64,000 nucleotides of DNA, from contig JBEKWN010000031.1 in assembly GCA_049513055.1 (NCBI GenBank), forward strand, positions 25,079-89,078. The letters run 5' to 3'. Of the stretch, positions 16,876-25,386 are shown one piece after another; positions within the stretch are counted from its first letter, which is position 1, and each line of letters opens with the position of its first letter. Made by a program: the position numbers and the translations under genes. The notes below the pieces were generated by a model. It did no database searches. It was not told where the DNA came from and saw only the letters and a list, made by a program, of their open reading frames with translations. Origin of the DNA: UBA1163 sp049513055 (lineage in GTDB: Bacteria; Desulfobacterota; BSN033; UBA1163).

Positions 16876-19392
16876 TTGACTAATCCAGAAGATCTTCAAA
16901 CCCAGCTCCAAAAAGCATTAGCAGAATGTGCTTCCCTAAGGGAGGAAAATGAACGACTAAAGAAGCTACTTGGTTTGCCTCCTGAGCAGATTGTTCCACC
17001 TCACGAACTTGTCATTTCAGAACCACCGAGCTTATATACCGCCACCGTCCCTCCAGTTACCAATAATTCTTCGATAGAAGAGCAAGTTACTCTTTTCCGA
17101 TCTTTGTTCCGTGGACGGGAAGACGTATATCCAGTCAGATGGGAAGGGAAATATGGAAATTCTGGATATTCTCCTGCGTGTGCAAACGAATGGAAACGTC
17201 CCTTATGTGGCAAACCTAGGACTAAATGTGGGGATTGTGAAAACCGAGATCTCATTCTAGTAACGGATGAAATAATCCGGGACCATCTAACCGGGAAACA
17301 TATCATTGGAGTCTACCCACTTTTATTGGATGAGACATGTTGGTTTCTTGCCATAGATTTTGATAAGAAAACTTGGCAGGAGGATGTGGTCGCCTTTCTT
17401 GAAGTCTGCCGAGAAATGAGTGTACCCACGGCGCTTGAGCGTTCTCGGTCAGGGCAGGGTGGTCATGTTTGGATATTCTTTGATCGTCCAATTGAGGCTT
17501 CCATGGCCCGGAAGTTTGGTTGTACCATCCTGACCCGTGCCATGGAGCGAAGACACCAAATTGGTTTGGATTCCTATGACAGATTCTTTCCTAGTCAAGA
17601 TACCCTACCCAAAGGTGGCTTTGGGAATCTTATTGCCCTTCCCTTACAATTTGCTTCAAAAAAGAAGGGCAATAGCGTTTTTGTGGACGAAGGCTTCGAA
17701 GCCTATCCCGACCAGTGGCTGTTCCTTTCAACAATCAAGAGAATCCAGTGGGACGATGTAGAAGCTATCGTCCGGGAGGCATCGAGAAATGGAACCATCA
17801 TTGACGTCCGCATAAGTCTTACTGATGGAGAAGCCTCTGAAGACCCTTGGACTTTACCGCCGTCAAAGAAAAGAATTGAAAAACCCATTCAAGGACCGCT
17901 GCCCCGAACTGTTCAGTTGGTCCAAAGCAACCTGGTCTATGTAGAAAAGAAGGGGTTACCCCCGGCCATGCTAAACCGATTAATTCGTTTAGCTGCTTTC
18001 CAAAACCCTGATTTCTATAGGGCTCAGGCGATGCGACTGTCCACATTCGGCAAACCGCGAGTCATTGGTTGTGCTGATGATTTCCCAGACCATATCGGTC
18101 TTCCGAGAGGCTGTCTCGAGGATGCTCTGGCAATGTTAAAAGCCCACAACATCAAAGCAGAAATCGACAAAAAGCGTTTTGAGGGTGCCTCGATAGATGC
18201 AACTTTTCATGGTGAACTTCATCCTTTTCAGCAAGAAGCCGGCGAGAAATTGTTAGCTTATGACAACGGCATTTTGTCTGCTCCCACCGCTTTTGGTAAA
18301 ACGGTGTTAGCGGCATGGCTTATTGCTCAAAGAAAAGTGAATACCCTCGTATTAGTGCATCGCAGACAACTCATGGATCAGTGGAGAGAACGGTTAGCAC
18401 TGTTTTTTGATAAACCTATAGAAGATCTTGGTCAGATTGGTGGGGGCAAGACGAAGGTGACCGGTCATATTGACGTTGGTTTAATACAGAGCCTCATTCG
18501 CAAGGGCGAGGTCAAGGACATAGTGGCTGAATACGGTCAAGTCATCGTTGATGAATGCCACCATATTCCCGCTTTTACCTTTGAACAAGTTCTCAAACAG
18601 GTGAAGGCCAGATATGTTGTCGGCCTTACCGCAACTCCTATTCGTAAGGATGGTCATCACCCGATAATCATGATGCAGTGCGGTCCGATTCGTTTCAGAG
18701 AGAACGCCAAAAGACAGGCAGCGACAATGCCATTTAAACATGTGGTCTTGACAAGGTTCACAGATTTTAAATTGCCTGCAGAATTAACCGATCCTAAAAT
18801 ACAAGATATTTATTCAGCCCTTGTATTTGACAAACATCGCAATGAATTAATTTTCAACGATCTATTGAAAGCTTTAGAAATGGGACGGTCGCCCTTACTT
18901 CTAACCGAGCGTACTGAGCATTTAGAATGGTTTGCAGAACATCTTAAAGGTTTTGCTCAGAATATCATAATCCTGAGGGGCGGCATGGGCCCAAAACAAC
19001 GTAAGGCACTGGCCGAACAGATTAAAGCAGTTCCCGATTCAAAGGAAAGAGTGATCATTGCCACGGGGCGCTATATTGGTGAAGGTTTTGATGATGCCAG
19101 ACTAGACACATTATTTTTAGCTATGCCTATCTCTTGGCGGGGCACGCTCCAGCAATATGTGGGGCGTCTACACCGACATCACGATAACAAACAAGTCGTG
19201 CAGGTCTATGATTATGTTGACATTCATATCCCCACATTAATGCGAATGTATAAGAAGCGACTTAAGGGTTATGATGCTATCGGATATCTGGTTCAGAATT
19301 CTCAGGAGAACCAGGGCATAGATAAGAATAAACCCATTTTAAATATATTGAAGGTGTTTTCCCCGGAGATAAGGTTTCAGGGAAGGTGCTGA
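16876..19392 (+). CDS. Primase-helicase fusion of the TOTE conflict-system type
   Basis: 838 residues from a TTG with GGAAGAT upstream. A short coiled coil (EENERLKKLLGL) leads to an archaeo-eukaryotic-type primase domain with cysteines C102, C111, C118 and C121 forming a zinc site, the catalytic pair in FLAIDFDKK (D161, D163) and SGQGGHVWIFF. An SF2 helicase follows: TAFGKT near residue 472, VDECHH near 559, GLTATP, and motif VI near QQYVGRLHRHHDN. This primase-plus-helicase layout is described for TOTE conflict systems, thought to process invading nucleic acid. The C-terminal tail runs across an S1-domain gene in another frame. Confidence 0.8.
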   Translation: MTNPEDLQTQLQKALAECASLREENERLKKLLGLPPEQIVPPHELVISEPPSLYTATVPPVTNNSSIEEQVTLFRSLFRGREDVYPVRWEGKYGNSGYSPACANEWKRPLCGKPRTKCGDCENRDLILVTDEIIRDHLTGKHIIGVYPLLLDETCWFLAIDFDKKTWQEDVVAFLEVCREMSVPTALERSRSGQGGHVWIFFDRPIEASMARKFGCTILTRAMERRHQIGLDSYDRFFPSQDTLPKGGFGNLIALPLQFASKKKGNSVFVDEGFEAYPDQWLFLSTIKRIQWDDVEAIVREASRNGTIIDVRISLTDGEASEDPWTLPPSKKRIEKPIQGPLPRTVQLVQSNLVYVEKKGLPPAMLNRLIRLAAFQNPDFYRAQAMRLSTFGKPRVIGCADDFPDHIGLPRGCLEDALAMLKAHNIKAEIDKKRFEGASIDATFHGELHPFQQEAGEKLLAYDNGILSAPTAFGKTVLAAWLIAQRKVNTLVLVHRRQLMDQWRERLALFFDKPIEDLGQIGGGKTKVTGHIDVGLIQSLIRKGEVKDIVAEYGQVIVDECHHIPAFTFEQVLKQVKARYVVGLTATPIRKDGHHPIIMMQCGPIRFRENAKRQAATMPFKHVVLTRFTDFKLPAELTDPKIQDIYSALVFDKHRNELIFNDLLKALEMGRSPLLLTERTEHLEWFAEHLKGFAQNIIILRGGMGPKQRKALAEQIKAVPDSKERVIIATGRYIGEGFDDARLDTLFLAMPISWRGTLQQYVGRLHRHHDNKQVVQVYDYVDIHIPTLMRMYKKRLKGYDAIGYLVQNSQENQGIDKNKPILNILKVFSPEIRFQGRC

Positions 19393-20633
19393 AAGTCAGC
19401 AAGGATACGATCTTTGTTGATTTAGGGGGTAAGAGCGAGGGCCTTGCGGATATTCAGGAATTCCTGGACAAGGAGGGCAACCCCACCATCAAAGAAGGTG
19501 ATTGGGTTGAGATGAGGGTGGCATCGATCCGGGATGGAATTCATCTCACCAAGGGAATGAAGGTTCATGGTGCTGATGCTCTTGAGATCTTACGGGAGGC
19601 GAAAGAAAATCTCATCCCTGTAGAAGGAAGAGTTTCAGGTGTCGTGAAGGGAGGCTTTGAGATCGATCTTTCCGGCATTCGTGCCTTTTGCCCCTTAGGC
19701 CAGTTCGACCTTCATTTCTGTGAAAAACCTGAGGAGTATGTTGGATTGAGATCTCCATTTCGCATTGGCCTTGAGTGTGAAGGGAGAGTAATGAAACTGA
19801 CCGACTTTGGCGCCTTTGTCGATATCGGGGGAATCGAAGGGATGGTTCATATCTCTGAGATATCCCATGGAAGGATTAACCATCCATCAGAGATTCTCAA
19901 AACAGGCCAGCAGGTGAAGGTAAAAGTGTTGAAGATTGAAACAGATAAGGAGGGCCGGGTTAAAGTCTCTCTCTCCATCAAGGCCTTGCTGCCCGACTCA
20001 TGGGATAAGGGTCTCGGATTTGAAGAAGGGGAGATCATTCGTGGGAAGGTCTCCAGGCTCACTGACTTCGGTGCCTTTGTTGAGGTGGCGCCTGGCGTGG
20101 ATGGCCTTGTTCACATTTCTGAAATCAGCTACGAACGTGTCTCTCATCCGAGCAGATTTCTTCATGAAGGGGATATGGTTGAGGTGCTGGTGATGGGAAT
20201 AGATCGCCAAACGCACCGGGTTTCCCTATCGATCAAAGAGGCGACTATTAAGAAAAGGATGGATATGGAGGGAGAGGGATTGGATAAGGTGCGCCTTGAA
20301 GTGGGACAGATTCTGAGAGGAATTGTTGAAGACAGTAAGCCTTACGGTCTTTTTGTCAGGCTTCCCCAGCTCGGAGTAAAGGTAAGGGGTTTGCTTCCCA
20401 TGGCGGAACTGAGAAATTCTGAAAAGGGGGATATAAAAAAGAAGTTCCCCAAAGGTCAGGAGATTCAGGTGGAGATCATCTCCATAGACGAGCAGGGGAG
20501 AATACGGCTGTCACAAAGAGTGATGGAGGAGAGAGAAGACCGGGAGGACTACAAAAACTTTCTGGAGAAAGAGGATAAGGGCGGGAAGCTGGGAACTTTA
20601 GGAGACGTTTTCAAGAACTTGAAGCTGAAGTGA
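19386..20633 (+). CDS. S1-domain RNA-binding protein (RpsA-like), 5' end disrupted
   Basis: 415 residues with about five S1 (OB-fold) repeats; the clearest read CEGRVMKLTDFGAFVDIGG and RGKVSRLTDFGAFVEVAPG, each followed by GxVHISEIS. The GTG start at 19386 falls inside the first repeat. In the same frame upstream, bases 19353-19385 encode GVFPGDKVSGK, the expected beginning of that repeat, but no start codon exists before a stop at 19329. So the native 5' end seems replaced by the tail of the primase-helicase gene. Similar proteins bind mRNA during translation. The remaining repeats look intact. Confidence 0.8.
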   Translation: MLKVSKDTIFVDLGGKSEGLADIQEFLDKEGNPTIKEGDWVEMRVASIRDGIHLTKGMKVHGADALEILREAKENLIPVEGRVSGVVKGGFEIDLSGIRAFCPLGQFDLHFCEKPEEYVGLRSPFRIGLECEGRVMKLTDFGAFVDIGGIEGMVHISEISHGRINHPSEILKTGQQVKVKVLKIETDKEGRVKVSLSIKALLPDSWDKGLGFEEGEIIRGKVSRLTDFGAFVEVAPGVDGLVHISEISYERVSHPSRFLHEGDMVEVLVMGIDRQTHRVSLSIKEATIKKRMDMEGEGLDKVRLEVGQILRGIVEDSKPYGLFVRLPQLGVKVRGLLPMAELRNSEKGDIKKKFPKGQEIQVEIISIDEQGRIRLSQRVMEEREDREDYKNFLEKEDKGGKLGTLGDVFKNLKLK

Positions 20634-20653
20634 GGTAACTAGGATTGACGTCA

Positions 20654-21130
20654 ATGAAAAAAACGAATGCGGCAAGGTTTCTGGATGGTTTAAAGATTGA
20701 GTACAAACTATGCGAATATGAGATCGATGAGTCAGACCTCAGCGCCGAAAGTGTTGCAAAGAAGGTGGGTCTGCCTCCAGAGCAGGTATTTAAAACACTG
20801 GTTGCCCGCGGTGACAAAATAGGAGTATTAATGACTTGTATTCCAGGAAATTCTGAACTCGACTTGAAAGCCATTGCTGCAACAAGCGGCAATAAAAAGG
20901 TGGAAATGGTCCATGTAAAAGAAATTCAGCAATTAACGGGATATATCCGGGGAGGGGTTTCCCCAATTGGTACAAAAAAGCGCTATCCCATTTTTTTAGA
21001 TGAAAGTGCTAAGAGGTTTCCATTTATCTCGATCAGCGCTGGGACAAGGGGCTCCCAAATTTTTATTTCGCCAGGTGATTTGATCAAAGCGCTGGATATA
21101 ACGGTATGCAAGATCGCCCAAAGTGAATAA
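20654..21130 (+). CDS. ybaK: YbaK/EbsC-family aminoacyl-tRNA deacylase
   Basis: 158 residues from the ATG at 20654 (an in-frame TTG lies at 20645). The family fold is indicated by KVGLPPEQVFKTLVARGD, the lysine-containing AATSGNKKVEM, GYIRGGVSPIGTKKRYPIFLD (quoted in parts: GYIRGGVSPIG, KKRYPIFLD) and ISAGTRGSQIFISP. These proteins hydrolyse mischarged Cys-tRNA(Pro) and related species in the cytoplasm. Length and motifs are complete. It stands between the S1 gene and a crotonase gene with short gaps. Confidence 0.9.
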   Translation: MKKTNAARFLDGLKIEYKLCEYEIDESDLSAESVAKKVGLPPEQVFKTLVARGDKIGVLMTCIPGNSELDLKAIAATSGNKKVEMVHVKEIQQLTGYIRGGVSPIGTKKRYPIFLDESAKRFPFISISAGTRGSQIFISPGDLIKALDITVCKIAQSE

Positions 21131-21153
21131 ACTTCTGGAAAAGAGGATAAAAA

Positions 21154-21942
21154 ATGGGTGAACCGCATATACTCTATCGAATTGAGGGAAACATAGCCAT
21201 CCTAACCATTAATCGGCCTGAAGCCAAAAATACATTTAGCCCTGAAATGCTGACCCTCTGGCGTCAGTTTCTTGAGGAGGCCAAGGCAGATCATAACGTC
21301 CGAGTTATTATTGTGACAGGAAAGGGCGATACGTTCTGTTCTGGAGGGGATATTCGAGAAATGGCAGAGGGGAGACTTCGGTCTTGGGATATGAAAAAAT
21401 TTCTCTGGGAAGGAATACACAGGATTGTATTCGCCCTTGAAGATTTGGACAAACCCATTATTGCAGCCATTAATGGTGCAGCAATGGGGGCTGGGCTGGA
21501 TATGGCCATTATGTGCGACCTCAGGGTTTGCTCGGATCGAGCCAAACTATCAGAATCTTATATCCTGCTAGGGCTTGTGCCTGGCGATGGAGGAGCCTAT
21601 TTCCTTCCAAGATTGATTGGAATTGGGAAAGCTCTGGAGTTGTTATTTACAGGGGATGTTCTCAGTCCTCAGGAAGCTCTTGAAATAGGGCTTGTCAATC
21701 GTGTTGTTCCTCATGACCGACTCATGGAAGAGACGATAATTCTGGCAGAAAAGATTGCGAGTAAACCTCCCCTTGCCATTCGCATGATGAAAAGGGCTGT
21801 TTACCAAGCCCAAACAAGTACCTTGAGGGCTCATCTGGATTATATCTCCTCCCAACTCGGACTCTTATCAGAAACCCAGGATCATCAGGAGGCTGCTCGA
21901 TCTTTTCTTGAGAAGAGAAAGCCGACATTTGAAGGAAAGTGA
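21154..21942 (+). CDS. Enoyl-CoA hydratase/isomerase (crotonase) family protein
   Basis: 262 residues with the crotonase fold. Oxyanion-hole segments are FCSGGDIREMA and NGAAMGAGLDMAIMCDLR; the acidic active-site region is LVPGDGGAYFLPR, in which one of the two catalytic acids of true enoyl-CoA hydratases appears replaced (GDGG). It probably acts on an acyl-CoA in fatty-acid or aromatic degradation, as hydratase, isomerase or hydrolase. No other beta-oxidation gene is adjacent, so the substrate cannot be assigned. Confidence 0.88.
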   Translation: MGEPHILYRIEGNIAILTINRPEAKNTFSPEMLTLWRQFLEEAKADHNVRVIIVTGKGDTFCSGGDIREMAEGRLRSWDMKKFLWEGIHRIVFALEDLDKPIIAAINGAAMGAGLDMAIMCDLRVCSDRAKLSESYILLGLVPGDGGAYFLPRLIGIGKALELLFTGDVLSPQEALEIGLVNRVVPHDRLMEETIILAEKIASKPPLAIRMMKRAVYQAQTSTLRAHLDYISSQLGLLSETQDHQEAARSFLEKRKPTFEGK

Positions 21943-22036
21943 AGGATGAGTTGGCGTCAAGCGGTTATCCTGGGTTATGATGTTTTGTATTAGGTGGATC
22001 TGCATAAACAAAATAAATAAAAAGAAAGGAGTTTAA

Positions 22037-22702
22037 ATGAAATTACGACTGATCGTAGTTTTGGGTGTTCTGTTTTTGGTGAGTCAGGTGAGTGCACAAG
22101 AAAATCTGGTCCTGAAAAATCAGAAGGACAAAGTTAGTTATATTATCGGCATGAACATTGGGAATGACCTAAAGAGACAGTCGATTGATATTAGCCCGAA
22201 AATTCTTGCAGAAGGGGTTCAGCAGGCCCTCGCCGGCTCCAAGCCCTTATTGACCGAGCAAGAGATTCAAGAAACCATGATGGCCTTCCAAAAAGAAATG
22301 ATGGCGAAGCAGAAGGAGCGAGGAGATGCTTTTCTTGCTGAGAATAAGAAGAAGGAAGGGGTTAAAACCTTGCCGAGCGGTTTGCAGTATAAGGTGATCA
22401 AGGCAGGAACCGGTAAGAAACCCAAATTAAATGATACCGTGATGACACATTATCGAGGGACCCTGATTGATGGGACTGAATTTGACAGCTCCTACAAGCG
22501 CGGGCAACCCGTAAGCTTTCTAGTTTCTGGTGTTCTTCCTGGTTGGACCGAAGCGTTGCAGCTCATGGAAGAGGGTGCGAAATGGCAGCTCTTTATTCCT
22601 TCAAATCTCGCCTACGGCGAGCGAGGTGCGGGGGGCATCATCGGGCCAAATGCAACGCTGATTTTCGAAATTGAGCTGATCTCGATTCAAGAGAAAAAAT
22701 AA
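22037..22702 (+). CDS. FKBP-type peptidyl-prolyl isomerase, exported (FkpA/Mip-like)
   Basis: 221 residues, ATG with GAAAGGAG upstream. The N-terminal signal peptide ends near VSAQ. A dimerisation helix domain follows (DKVSYIIGMNIGNDLKRQ, typical of FKBP_N), then the FKBP domain from GLQYKVIKAGTGKKP to LIFEIELISI, with the aromatic-pocket residues in DGTEFDSSYKRGQP and GWTEALQLMEEGAKW. It should act as a periplasmic foldase. Full length for the family. Confidence 0.92.
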   Translation: MKLRLIVVLGVLFLVSQVSAQENLVLKNQKDKVSYIIGMNIGNDLKRQSIDISPKILAEGVQQALAGSKPLLTEQEIQETMMAFQKEMMAKQKERGDAFLAENKKKEGVKTLPSGLQYKVIKAGTGKKPKLNDTVMTHYRGTLIDGTEFDSSYKRGQPVSFLVSGVLPGWTEALQLMEEGAKWQLFIPSNLAYGERGAGGIIGPNATLIFEIELISIQEKK

Positions 22703-22772
22703 GGTCGTTCAGGGAATTGTAAAAGAAGTGCCTTCAAAAAGGCGGTAACAAGAGGGGGGGCGTAAACAAGAA

Positions 22773-23208
22773 ATGAAGAACCAATTTAGATGGATTATTG
22801 CCGTCCTTCTTTTTGTCATCTTTTTCTGATACGCTTCCTCCACCTGGGGTTAATGTGGAGATAAAGGAATTTAAAGAAGATACGACAGAAAGACCAAAAA
22901 CAAGAGAATATTTTCAAAAGTCCAAGAGTGAAAGTATTCAGGAGAAAAGACCCTATAGGGATATCCATGTCATTATGTATATGACATCGTGGTGTCCCTA
23001 TTGTGTCAAGGCAAGAACCTTTCTTCATTCTTTTGATGTTAATTTGATCGAATACAATATTGAAAGAGATAAAAGCAAAAGAGAAGAGATGCTGAGTAAA
23101 AACAGTGGCTCAACGGGTGTGCCCCTCATCGATGTTGAAGGGATTATCATCAGAGGGTACAATCCTGATGCCCTTAAGGCAGCCATCGAAAGAAGAAGAA
23201 ATCTATAA
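22773..23208 (+). pseudogene. Exported glutaredoxin-like protein, split by a frameshift in the signal peptide
   Basis: The ATG at 22773 starts a signal-like segment MKNQFRWIIAVLLFVIFF, then UGA. A frame shifted by one base, open across the T-rich stretch at 22808-22827, continues SDTLPPPGVNVEIKEFKED into a glutaredoxin domain with the active site MYMTSWCPYCVKAR and STGVPLIDVEG. One base inserted or lost in a T run, or a sequencing error, would restore a protein of about 144 residues. The domain part alone (from an alternative TTG at 22798) might still be made but would stay in the cytoplasm. Confidence 0.6.
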
Positions 23209-23422
23209 ATTTGGCAAATAATGTGTCAAGATCAAAACTTGGTTTGATAGATATTGTCAGGTAAGCCCCTCCCTAACCACTTCACTATAAAAATTTACTC
23301 TAAGATAGCTCTGGAAGGTAACGATTACTGATAGAAACATTCATGCCGACAAGTCGCCACAAAGAAGAATGAAGGTTCATCATCCCACGCTTAAAGTTTT
23401 TCCCCTTCTTGAGCCACCGAAT

Positions 23423-23932
23423 TCAAAGGCCTCTTTTTTTGAAGTCTCTTGAAAGGTCCACATAAAAGTTAGCTGCAGAAATAATCCTCTCTATCTCTTT
23501 TCTGTTCACAGTTCTCTTTATTCTGGCTGGTACTCCTACCACCATAGATCTTGGAGGGACTTTAAAATTATCCTTCACCATCGAATGAGCACCGATAATA
23601 CAGTAGTCACCAATTTCTGAGAAAATACCCAGGGTTGTATCCATTCCAATAAGAACATGATCCCCGATTCTGGCACAGTGGATGATGGAACCATGGCCCA
23701 CCGTAACATTATTCCCAATCATTACGTCCGATATCCCTGCATGGATGACACAATTATCCTGAATATTGCAATTGTACCCAATTTGAATTCGGAATCGATC
23801 AGCTCTTAGAACTGCCCCAGGCCAAATACTAGAATTTCTCCCAATTTTTATATCTCCAACTACATAGGCATTCTCGCTGACAAAAACAGAGGCGTCAATT
23901 TTTGGCCTTTTCTTCCCCAAGCTTCTAATCAT
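23423..23932 (-). CDS. Gamma-class carbonic anhydrase family protein
   Basis: 169 residues with a left-handed beta-helix of hexapeptide repeats (VVGDIKIGRNSSIWPGAVLR). Zinc ligand histidines are His64 (VIHAG), His80 and His85 (VGHGSIIHCA). The family includes carbonic anhydrases of the Cam/CamH type and non-catalytic relatives such as PaaY or YrdA. CamH-like length. It is isolated, transcribed opposite to its left neighbour, with about 210 bases of featureless sequence between. Confidence 0.88.
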   Translation of the reverse strand: MIRSLGKKRPKIDASVFVSENAYVVGDIKIGRNSSIWPGAVLRADRFRIQIGYNCNIQDNCVIHAGISDVMIGNNVTVGHGSIIHCARIGDHVLIGMDTTLGIFSEIGDYCIIGAHSMVKDNFKVPPRSMVVGVPARIKRTVNRKEIERIISAANFYVDLSRDFKKRGL

Positions 23933-24163
23933 AACTTCAACCTACTCCCTCCGATGAGAAAATGGTGGCGGCATCAAAATAGCATTAAGGAGTTCAAAAT
24001 TAGTCAAGTATTCCTAATTTATGACAAGATGTTGCATTGTAGACACAAAAATTTAATTAGATCAAGGTATCAAATAAAAAAATTAAAATAGCACCGTGTT
24101 TAATATTTCATAGACGATACAATGGTGTTATGACAAAAAAGTAACACCTCTTAGCTTTGGCAT

Positions 24164-24463
24164 TTAGCTCACCACGTGATACCGCCGAATATCCGGTTCA
24201 GCTGCGACGAGGTTGGGCAACTTGATCAAGGCATCTTTGAAGTGCTTTGTGGCAAAGTGAGATTCGAGAGCTGTGTTGCTCTGCCACTTCTCTATTAAAG
24301 TGAAATCTGTTGGATCTTCGTTGTTTTGCAGCAGCTTGTAGCTTAGGCACCCAGGCTCCTTGCGAGTAGGCTCAACCAGAGAGCTGAGTACTGATAGGAG
24401 CTCGTTCACCTTGCCAGGGCGTGCCTTAACCCTTGCAATTACTCTCAAAGTATCTTCTGCCAT
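24164..24463 (-). CDS. Antibiotic biosynthesis monooxygenase (ABM) domain protein
   Basis: 99 residues, the whole forming an ABM-type ferredoxin-like fold: VIARVKARPGKVNELLSVL, TRKEPGCLSYKLLQNNEDP and FTLIEKWQSNTALESHFAT. ABM proteins oxidise quinols or degrade haem, and many serve as quinol or stress-related monooxygenases; YgiN is an example. No partner gene is adjacent. A candidate operator palindrome lies upstream at 24511-24536. Confidence 0.85.
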   Translation of the reverse strand: MAEDTLRVIARVKARPGKVNELLSVLSSLVEPTRKEPGCLSYKLLQNNEDPTDFTLIEKWQSNTALESHFATKHFKDALIKLPNLVAAEPDIRRYHVVS

Positions 24464-24510
24464 TCTTTACCTCCCTTCTTTCCTGCCTTCTCACAGCTTA
24501 GATTATGTAA

Positions 24511-24536
24511 ATTATACGGCAGATGTGTCGTATAAT
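24511..24536. promoter_or_regulatory. Inverted repeat in the ABM/ftsE divergent gap (candidate operator)
   Basis: ATTATACG (24511-24518) and CGTATAAT (24529-24536) are perfect 8-base inverted arms separated by 10 bases. The centre-to-centre spacing fits one to two helical turns, as for a dimeric repressor. It lies 48 bases upstream of the ABM gene. No regulator is encoded beside it, so its partner is unknown. Confidence 0.4.
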
Positions 24537-24663
24537 CAACAAGACATAGTATTGATTTTCAGCAGTAATCTTCATCATTAATAGGATACTTTCGAGTTAG
24601 GCCCTCATTAACTCCTTAATTTTCTTGAAAAAGGTTAAGACTCATGTTAATTTTGATTAAATT

Positions 24664-25386
24664 ATGAATGAAACGATGATTGAGATGCACCATGTTTCTA
24701 AGACTTATCCAAGTCAAATCTCCGCTCTTTCGGATATCACCTTGGAGATCTTACTAGGAGAATTCATATTCATTGCTGGTCCCAGTGGTTCCGGGAAAAG
24801 CACCCTTCTTCGCATCCTATTCTGTGCAGAAAGACCGACGAGTGGAGAGGTGATCGTTCATGGAATGCATATCACCCAACCTGGTTTCAAAAAAATTTAT
24901 CAATTGAGAAGGACGATGGGAATCGTTTCCCAGGATTTCAAATTGTTACGGGACCGAACCGTGAACGAAAATATCGCCTTCGCTTTGGAAGTCACCGGTC
25001 ATACCCGGAAGGAGGCAAAAAATAAAGCCTCGGAAATTTTGAAACGGGTGGGCCTTGAAGAGAGGGAAGGAGATTCGATTCTTGCTCTCTCAGCAGGAGA
25101 ACAACAACGGGTAGCCATCGCTCGAGCCCTGGTCCATTCCCCACCCTTGATTCTCGCCGATGAGCCCACAGGGAATTTAGATGCCAAGATGACCCTGAGT
25201 GTTATGGATATCCTCACCGATCTCCACCAAAAAGGAACCACCATCGTGTTCGCCACTCAATTTACAGGACTGATTAAACGTTATTCCTATCGTATTATCC
25301 AGATTTTGAATGGGCAGATCTGGGATGGAAGAAAGGCGGACACGAATAAGATGAATAAGGTTGAAGAGGCGAAAGCAGGGGAATGA
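24664..25386 (+). CDS. ftsE: Cell-division ATP-binding protein FtsE
   Basis: 240 residues of an ABC ATPase: Walker A GPSGSGKST, Q-loop VSQDFKLL, signature LSAGEQQRVAIAR, Walker B LILADEPTGNLD, and a switch region where the usual His is replaced in VFATQFTG. With FtsX it forms the membrane complex that activates septal peptidoglycan hydrolysis through EnvC. The stop overlaps ftsX by four bases. The Gln in place of the switch His is a small oddity. Confidence 0.9.
   Translation: MNETMIEMHHVSKTYPSQISALSDITLEILLGEFIFIAGPSGSGKSTLLRILFCAERPTSGEVIVHGMHITQPGFKKIYQLRRTMGIVSQDFKLLRDRTVNENIAFALEVTGHTRKEAKNKASEILKRVGLEEREGDSILALSAGEQQRVAIARALVHSPPLILADEPTGNLDAKMTLSVMDILTDLHQKGTTIVFATQFTGLIKRYSYRIIQILNGQIWDGRKADTNKMNKVEEAKAGE

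Noticed and set aside
22825..22830. In-frame UGA after MKNQFRWIIAVLLFVIFF as a selenocysteine codon
   Set aside because: Reading through gives only a short meaningless frame, whereas a one-base shift leads directly into a glutaredoxin domain. A frameshift explains it better.
23231..23248. ATCAAA-ACTTGG-TTTGAT as a terminator
   Set aside because: The stem is AT-rich, only six pairs, and no T run follows. Probably chance.
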